Positions 58,680 through 64,000 of a stretch of DNA of 64,000 nucleotides are shown here, in pieces. Below the pieces are notes generated by a model, which saw only the letters and a program-made list of their open reading frames with translations, was not told the DNA's origin and did not search any database. The stretch covers positions 62,458,248-62,522,247 of the forward strand of contig CM043944.1 of NCBI GenBank assembly GCA_014529385.2, written 5' to 3'. The stretch's first letter is position 1. Each line of letters starts with the position of its first letter. Position numbers and translations under genes: made by a program. The stretch is from Adiantum capillus-veneris (lineage: Eukaryota; Streptophyta; Polypodiopsida; Polypodiales; Pteridaceae).

Positions 58680-59579
58680 TTGCTTTTTCTTCACAAAAAA
58701 AGAGCCTTTTTTGCCTCGCGCAGCTTTGCACAACAAAAATCTACAATTCAGCAAGCCATAAAATCATCATAACTTTTTTCTTGAAACTCGGATCTAAGTG
58801 TCGAAGAGTCATTCTTAAGATTTTGGGGCATTTCAAAGTTGCAAGTCATGATCGATTTGTTAAATTCTCGACCAGAAGTAACTTACAAGGAATTGATACT
58901 TATTTTCAACACGTTTTCAATTGAAATCATCAAAAGGTAGAGGCTTTTATATTTTTGAATCTATTTGTGTTAAGCTTCTTGTTATGAATCTTTGATTTAC
59001 CTTTCATGCATCATGTTCAATTTGATTTGCATAAAAGAATTTAGATCAAGACTTAATTATGTTGTATTCAATTAGATTTATATATTGATACGTGTTGAGT
59101 TTTTTATTGCATGATTCTTGGATTTTTTTATCATGGATTATATGCAATTCAATTTGTATTAAAAAAAAAAAGAGTGAAAGTAAATCATATTGAAATTACA
59201 ATATCTTCAATTTTTCTTGCTGCATAATTCTTGAATTTACTTTTTTATATATCATATGATATTATGTTTATGTAAAAGAAATAGATTAAAAGTTAAGCAG
59301 GTTAAATTTACATCGTCTTTAATTCAATTTATATCTTCAAAGAAGTAGATAAATTGATTGATCTCTATACTTACTCTTTATAATATATCACATATATTTT
59401 GATGCATGTATATCGAGCTACATCAAAGTCATATCACTTGAAATATTTTTATTTTACTCTTTGTTTCGATTGTGTATGATTTATGATAAAGATCAAGTCT
59501 ATATATATATATATTATTGAAACTATTGAAAGTTATACAATCTTGATAATCTGTGTTGTATTCATATATCTATCTTAGA
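58680..59579. other. No recognisable gene; AT-rich
   Basis: It may be the untranslated leader of the element at 58534. Frames are short and broken. Confidence 0.5.
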
Positions 59580-60240
59580 GAATTATGTTTGGATAATTCT
59601 TTTTATTCTTTTTGTATGAATATGAAAGTGTTATGTGTCAATGATTTATGTAGTTACATCTCACATATTTATGATTTTGATGATTTATTTTATATTCTTT
59701 AGTCAATATTGATACTTATACTTTGATAATTCACATTATTTGTTTTCTTTGTGAATGTCAATGGATTATGTTTTTGATGATTTATCAAAGAGTTATATTT
59801 TGATGATTTATCATAAAGTTATATTTTGATGATTTATCAATGAGTTTTTTTAATGATTTATTTTCTCTTTTGATTGAAAAAATCAAAGAGTTATTATCTT
59901 AATGATTTGATATCATTGATAGCTCAAGTCAAATCGTTATAATTTATTGATTTATACCAATTCTTTACATATAGATGTTAAAGAGTTATAAGTTTAATGA
60001 TTATCAAAGAGATATAGTTTAACAATTTATTTTGAGCTAAAATATAAAAAACCTATGTTTTTTACTCATCATTAGTTCTTATGATCGTTTGTTATTGAGA
60101 TTTATATTTTTATGTGATGATTAGGAGTCGTTCCCACTAATCGTTCATTGTTGAGATGGTGATTATTCCATGGATTTGTTTCATGATATGTTTTCATGCT
60201 GATTAGAAATAGTTTGTTTTTTTTTTGAAATGATTATTAT
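59580..60240. repeat. AT-rich repeat, second (unbroken) copy
   Basis: It corresponds to 40790-41069 plus 56916-57130 without element C, so it serves as an empty-site relative. It contains short 'GATTTATCAAAGAGTTATATTTTGAT' style repeats three times near 59775-59845. Confidence 0.72.
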
Positions 60241-60469
60241 TGTAAATTCCTCCTCTTAGCCCTTACTCTTGATGACATATATAAGCCGTCAACTTTTTGA
60301 ATACGATCGAGTAAAAAATTGGATTATAGTCAAGCACCCTAACTACCACGAGACACTTTCGGTTTTCACCATGGGAATGTGGATATAACCAATGAATGGG
60401 ATATTAGTTTTATCTCAAGAAAAAAAATAAAAAAATTTGCATAAGAAAACAAAGAAAGAATAAGGGTAA

Positions 60470-60745
60470 GGTGAAAAAGTAGCCACTTGTTGAAAATAGC
60501 TTGTTGAATTGAAAAAGTAGCCACTTGTTGAAAAAGTAGCTTCATGCATAAGCCACTTGTTGAAAAGTAGCTTCTTGCATAAGCCACTTGTTGGAAAGTA
60601 GCTTCTTGCATAAGCCACTTATAGGAAAAGTAGCTTCTTGCATAAGCCACTTGTCGAGAAAGTAGCTTCTTGCATAAGACACTTATAGGAAAAGTAGTAT
60701 CTTGTATAAGCCACTTGTTGTGAAATTAGCTTCTTGCATTAGTAG
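60470..60745. repeat. Minisatellite, ~37-bp unit, about seven copies
   Basis: Units centre on 'AGTAGCTTCTTGCATAAGCC' then ACTTGTTGGAA with point differences. Minus-strand reading gives repeated Tyr-Phe-Ser/Cys-Leu peptides of no likely function. Confidence 0.9.
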
Positions 60746-60865
60746 CTTGTTGGAGAATCTTTGAAAAGGAAGAAAGCATATCAAGATATGCAAAAGTAGC
60801 TTATCACGATAAGTTAAGGGACTTATCAAATTAAGCTTAAAAGGAGGCCTTCCCTACTCATTAAA

Positions 60866-60905
60866 CACTTCGCTTCACTTCGGTTCACTTCACTTCACTT
60901 CACTT
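60866..60905. repeat. (CACTT)n pentanucleotide run
   Basis: Seven to eight CACTT-like units (CGCTT and GGTT variants inside). Confidence 0.85.
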
Positions 60906-61689
60906 CTCTCACATTTTCGAAAGTGAAACCTTGATGGTGAGCCATGAAAAGCCAATGATAATCCTCCTTCACACACACACCTACACATCCCTCTCTCCTC
61001 AAGAGAAGCCATAACCATAATTCAAATTACCATTACATCTTCACCTTCTCTCTCTTAATCTACAAGATTTTCATAGCTTGAATTTTCTTAACCTCTCTCT
61101 ATTCCCATAGCCAAATCGGTGGTCTTCAAGCAAAGGGAAGCCAAAAAGAACCAACTACATCAATACACTTTGCCGTTACTTCTCCAAAGCAAGGAGAAGA
61201 CCCTACCATATACACACTACACTTTGAAACCATAAGCCTCTTCAAGCAACATAATTAATCCTCTCCACGGTAGTAAAGGTATGCCTAGATCCCGTCTTAA
61301 AGAAGAACTGTTATTCATTCATACACTATTATATGAATATTCTACGATACACTAGCATGTCCACTCTTAGGAGCTTCGTAATCTTTTTACACTACCATGC
61401 ATAGAAAGGCCACACTCTTGAATAAGCACTCAAAGGAAGTTTTTGATTAATTGTCCAAGATTGCAAGTTGGTTCATTTTGAAGTCTTGTGTGTACCACTC
61501 ATAGACACACCAAGAAAAACTAAATATAGAGAGCATATGCATTCTTCATTTCAAGTTTGTCTTCTTTCAAGATTGTTTTGCAAATTCGAAGGGGGGAGTA
61601 AGGGGATAGATTCATGGATGTCATGACCGTGTTTCTTGAACATAAAACTCCCATCGCTTACATGGAGATGCCCCATAGATGGCAATGAT
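60906..61689. other. No recognisable gene
   Basis: C/T-rich to 61260, then AT-rich. No supported coding frame. Confidence 0.5.
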
Positions 61690-61927
61690 GAAAAAGGGAC
61701 CAAATCAGCTGGCTAATTTAGATGGTACACTACATAGCTACCGTGTTAATGGTTATAGACTTAAGAAGTATTTAGCACGGTTGATGACTATTGTGACAGA
61801 TAAGATGCTATCAATGGAAACAAAGAGTGTGAATGCGCTACAAAAGGTGGATGAGGCTTCTGGGATGAGCTGCAGCAATTGTTCACCCTGGGGACCTCTG
61901 CTTGTCATGAATGATCAAGCAAGCTAG
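61690..61927 (+). pseudogene. Element E integrase C-terminal tail
   Basis: The frame reads NQLANLDGTLHSYRVNGYRL then KKYLARLMTIV, matching the end of element D integrase (ADLDGTPHKARVNGYRLKKY). The core domain is missing upstream: homology starts abruptly at about 61700. A stop at 61925-61927 precedes a G-rich tract and an LTR start, as in element D. Confidence 0.72.
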
Positions 61928-61944
61928 GGGGGGTTGACAAGTTA

Positions 61945-63193
61945 TGTCAGGAATTTTCTGGATGAGTAAAAAGTCCATAAATTATGCCAAAAAAACTTGC
62001 TGACCACCCCCATGTATATATATGCACATAGTTCTTCCAGCTTTGAAAGTGTCCGTGTAAAAAACCCTGTACAAAGGCTTGGTTTTGGTCAAGCTATTGG
62101 CTGATGTTTTGGGTTGTTCGAGACTCCAAAATATGGTTTTTAATAAGGGTTTTCAGTCGTGCTTAACAGCTTGTGAATCGGACTTGTACGTCATGAATTA
62201 TGAGTATCCGAAGCGGGCAGTCTCAACTTAGAAGGTGATTGCGGGTGCATGCAAGAAGGGAAACTAGGACAACTTGGGGGTCTAAGTTTAGAAATGCTGA
62301 AGTTTTATATTTTTGGAGATAGCCGAGGTGATGGGCTTCGAGCCGTGTGTTACGGTGCGTCATTTAGTGACCGGAGTAGTAAGGTATGCCTCGGGGAAAA
62401 TTGTTCGAGAAGTCCCCTCATGCTTTGCGAGAAGCTGTAAATTTTTGAGAAGTTGGGAAGGTGGGAGGATGGTGCCAAGTGGCAATGGAGTAATCCCACA
62501 TGGGGGGGAGAAAGCGGAAATTGGAGGGTATAAGGGGGGGAGTGGGTACCCCCTAAGGGTGTATCAAAGGAGCTAATGGAGCTTCTTGGCCTTGCTTGTG
62601 AGGGCTCATGGTCTTTGGGGGAGAGAGGGGGTGCCATTTTCAGTCCACACCAGATGCCCAAGTGCTTGGACACTTTTTTGGTCCACTGGACATCCCCTTT
62701 CCCCACTTGCCTTGGTCAAAAAGTGGCCGACATCTCATTATTGACCCAAAAAAGGCCAAAATTGGACCAATTTAAAGGTGCCCAAGGAGAGAACCATGTC
62801 GGCTAAGAAGAGAGAGAAAATCCCTTGGGATAAGAGCCAAAAAAAATCCCCTTTTAATATCTGCAATTTCCTGCACACCCTTTTTCCCTAACAGAGACTA
62901 GCTTTTTTGTAGCTTTTGAGAGAGACCCCATCTTCGAAAGCTTGTAACTCTCTCGTCTGGTGTCGGAATTAAGCGTATGGATACTCTATGGAGGTCTATA
63001 TGACACGAGATTCATCTTTATGGTCTTGGTTTTCATCAATTTTAATCATGTTTTGGGCTAGGACTGTTTTCCGCCCGACTCTACAGGTGTTCGACATAGG
63101 TGTTTTTTGCAGCTTTGTGGTGTTTCTTTCCGACGGAGTGGTGTGTGCAAGGCTATAGGGGTTCTCATTTTCCTTCTTGTTTGCACGCTAACA
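61945..63193 (+). repeat. Element E 3' LTR
   Basis: It begins TGTCAGGAATTTTCTGG just after AGGGGGGGTTGACAAGTTA and ends CACGCTAACA, echoing the CCCAACA end of element D. There is no second copy in the window. At 63194 minus-strand RT coding of element F resumes, which fixes the right boundary within a few bases. Confidence 0.6.
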
Positions 63194-63317
63194 GCATTAT
63201 GAAGGTAGTCTTCCTTTGATCTTCATCTGCAATTCTGATCTGGAACACCCCCAGGACATTATGAAGGTAGTCTTCCTTTGATCTTATCTACAATTCTCAG
63301 AATCTGGAAGTAGCCTG
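63194..63317. repeat. ~60-bp tandem duplication inside element F RT
   Basis: 'ATTATGAAGGTAGTCTTCCT' plus TTGATCTT occurs at 63196 and 63258, followed in both by ATCTGCAATTCT-like and ATCTGGAA-like sequence. On the minus strand both copies encode a version of the RT segment ending RKTTFIM, so the RT block is doubled. Confidence 0.8.
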
Positions 63318-64000
63318 AGTACCCGTCACACACTGATTACCTTTCATGACCAGCCACTTCATTTAGTATCTCATCTTGGAAAGGCAAAGGAAAATGGTCC
63401 TTTTTTGTGGCTGCATTTAGAGGCTTGTAATCAACACACACCCTCCACTTCCCATTTTTCTTTGGTGTTATCACAACCGGGGACACCCACTCGGAATCTT
63501 CCACTGGGTAGATAAATCCTGCATTGAGTAATCTTTTCACTTCCTTTAAGAGTGCATCTTGTTGCACTAGCCCTAACCTCCTAAGCCTTTTCACCACTGG
63601 CTTGGCACCTTCTTTCAATTGGATATGGTGTTGAGTCATTATTACTCCCTTAATGCGTTCATAATCAGTTATGAAGAGACTAGCATGCTTCTTTAGTACC
63701 TGCAAATAGGGTCGTTTTTCTTCTTCTGGTAGGTCTTTAGCTAACATCTCTTCTAGGCATGTGACTTCCTCCTTGTTTAGAGAGTCTTGACTACCCTCTC
63801 CTTCAGGGTCTTGTAGTACTATACCCATTACTTCGAAAGAACTAGCATCCTCCTCAGATGAATCACCCTCAGACAAAGAGTAGTTGCTTGTGCTCCATTC
63901 GTCCACCAAAGTTTCCATATCCAGGTCTTGTTGTCTACCCTGCTTCATGTCATACACAATTTTTTGTTGCTTGCCACCGGCCTTATGACTCGGGCATAAC
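63194..64000 (-). pseudogene. Element F gypsy RT N-terminal part, running off the window
   Basis: The minus-strand frame is open from the window edge to a stop at 63337-63339: an acidic linker (EGDSSEEDASSFEVMGI), then YLQVLKKHASLFITDYERIK, VKRLLNAGFIYPVEDSEWVS, VVITPKKNGKWRVCVDYKPL and NEVAGHER. After the stop it continues in sense (SVCDGYSGYFQ) through a tandem-duplicated segment and is cut at 63194 by element E. It closely parallels element D RT, so it belongs to the same Tat-like lineage. The catalytic DD box lies beyond the cut and is absent. Confidence 0.8.

Noticed and set aside
61945-63330. Extending the element E LTR to about 63330
   Set aside because: The sequence after 63193 reads as minus-strand RT of element F, including a doubled block, so the LTR must end earlier.

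Overview
The window looks like gene-poor repeat DNA from the nuclear genome of a land plant, probably one with a large genome. The signs are Ty3/gypsy LTR retrotransposons inserted into one another, a plant-type LINE, a miniature inverted-repeat element, long (GA)n/(CA)n/(TA)n microsatellites, GT-AG intron remnants, and no operons or bacterial-style gene packing. The species cannot be named from this sequence. No intact host gene was found. The only host-like coding pieces are two copies of the start of an Hsp70/HSPA12-like ATPase, one degenerate multi-exon gene of unknown family (6732-8380), and one degenerate minus-strand coding stretch (34452-35020).

Layout. 1-2604: microsatellites leading into a ~2 kb purine-only (GA/GGA) array that abuts an Hsp70-like N-terminal fragment. 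2785-6700: a ~570 bp segment carrying that fragment's start and flank is present twice, plus a third partial copy. 6732-8380: unknown degenerate gene. 8528-10245: a 64-bp palindrome, an LTR fragment and a MITE-like element. 10560-19640: a minus-strand LINE split by a complete LTR element (11000-18128, minus strand) with ~2.75 kb LTRs, a perfect TTGAC target duplication, an initiator-Met tRNA primer site and only a gag gene (TR-GAG-like). 21654-33900: plus-strand gypsy element A, split inside gag by plus-strand chromodomain-type gypsy element B (23035-30712). 34371-40789: scraps and unassigned DNA. 41070-56915: minus-strand element C, same family as B, split inside its protease region by plus-strand Tat-type element D (46007-53134, ACGT target duplication). 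C itself sits inside an AT-rich repeat that recurs unbroken at 59580-60240. 57100-58500: decayed tandem array. 58534-58663: a short solo-like LTR with a primer site. 60470-60745: a minisatellite. 61690-63193: integrase tail and 3' LTR of element E, lying against a minus-strand gypsy RT (element F) that runs off the window.

Order of events inferred from nesting: LINE, then TR-GAG; A, then B; AT-rich repeat, then C, then D; F, then E. Every pol region carries stops, frameshifts or deletions, so none of these elements appears autonomous. D is the best preserved: RT aspartates, integrase zinc and DDE residues and a second, archaeal-type RNase H are all visible. The TR-GAG element is structurally complete for a non-autonomous element (LTRs, primer site, polypurine tract, open gag) and its LTRs differ by only about 1.6 percent by eye. 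It is the closest thing here to an unusual system: a gag-only element whose LTRs make up three quarters of its length. LTR and domain boundaries were read by eye without alignment software, so they may be off by a few bases to tens of bases unless a target duplication fixes them.
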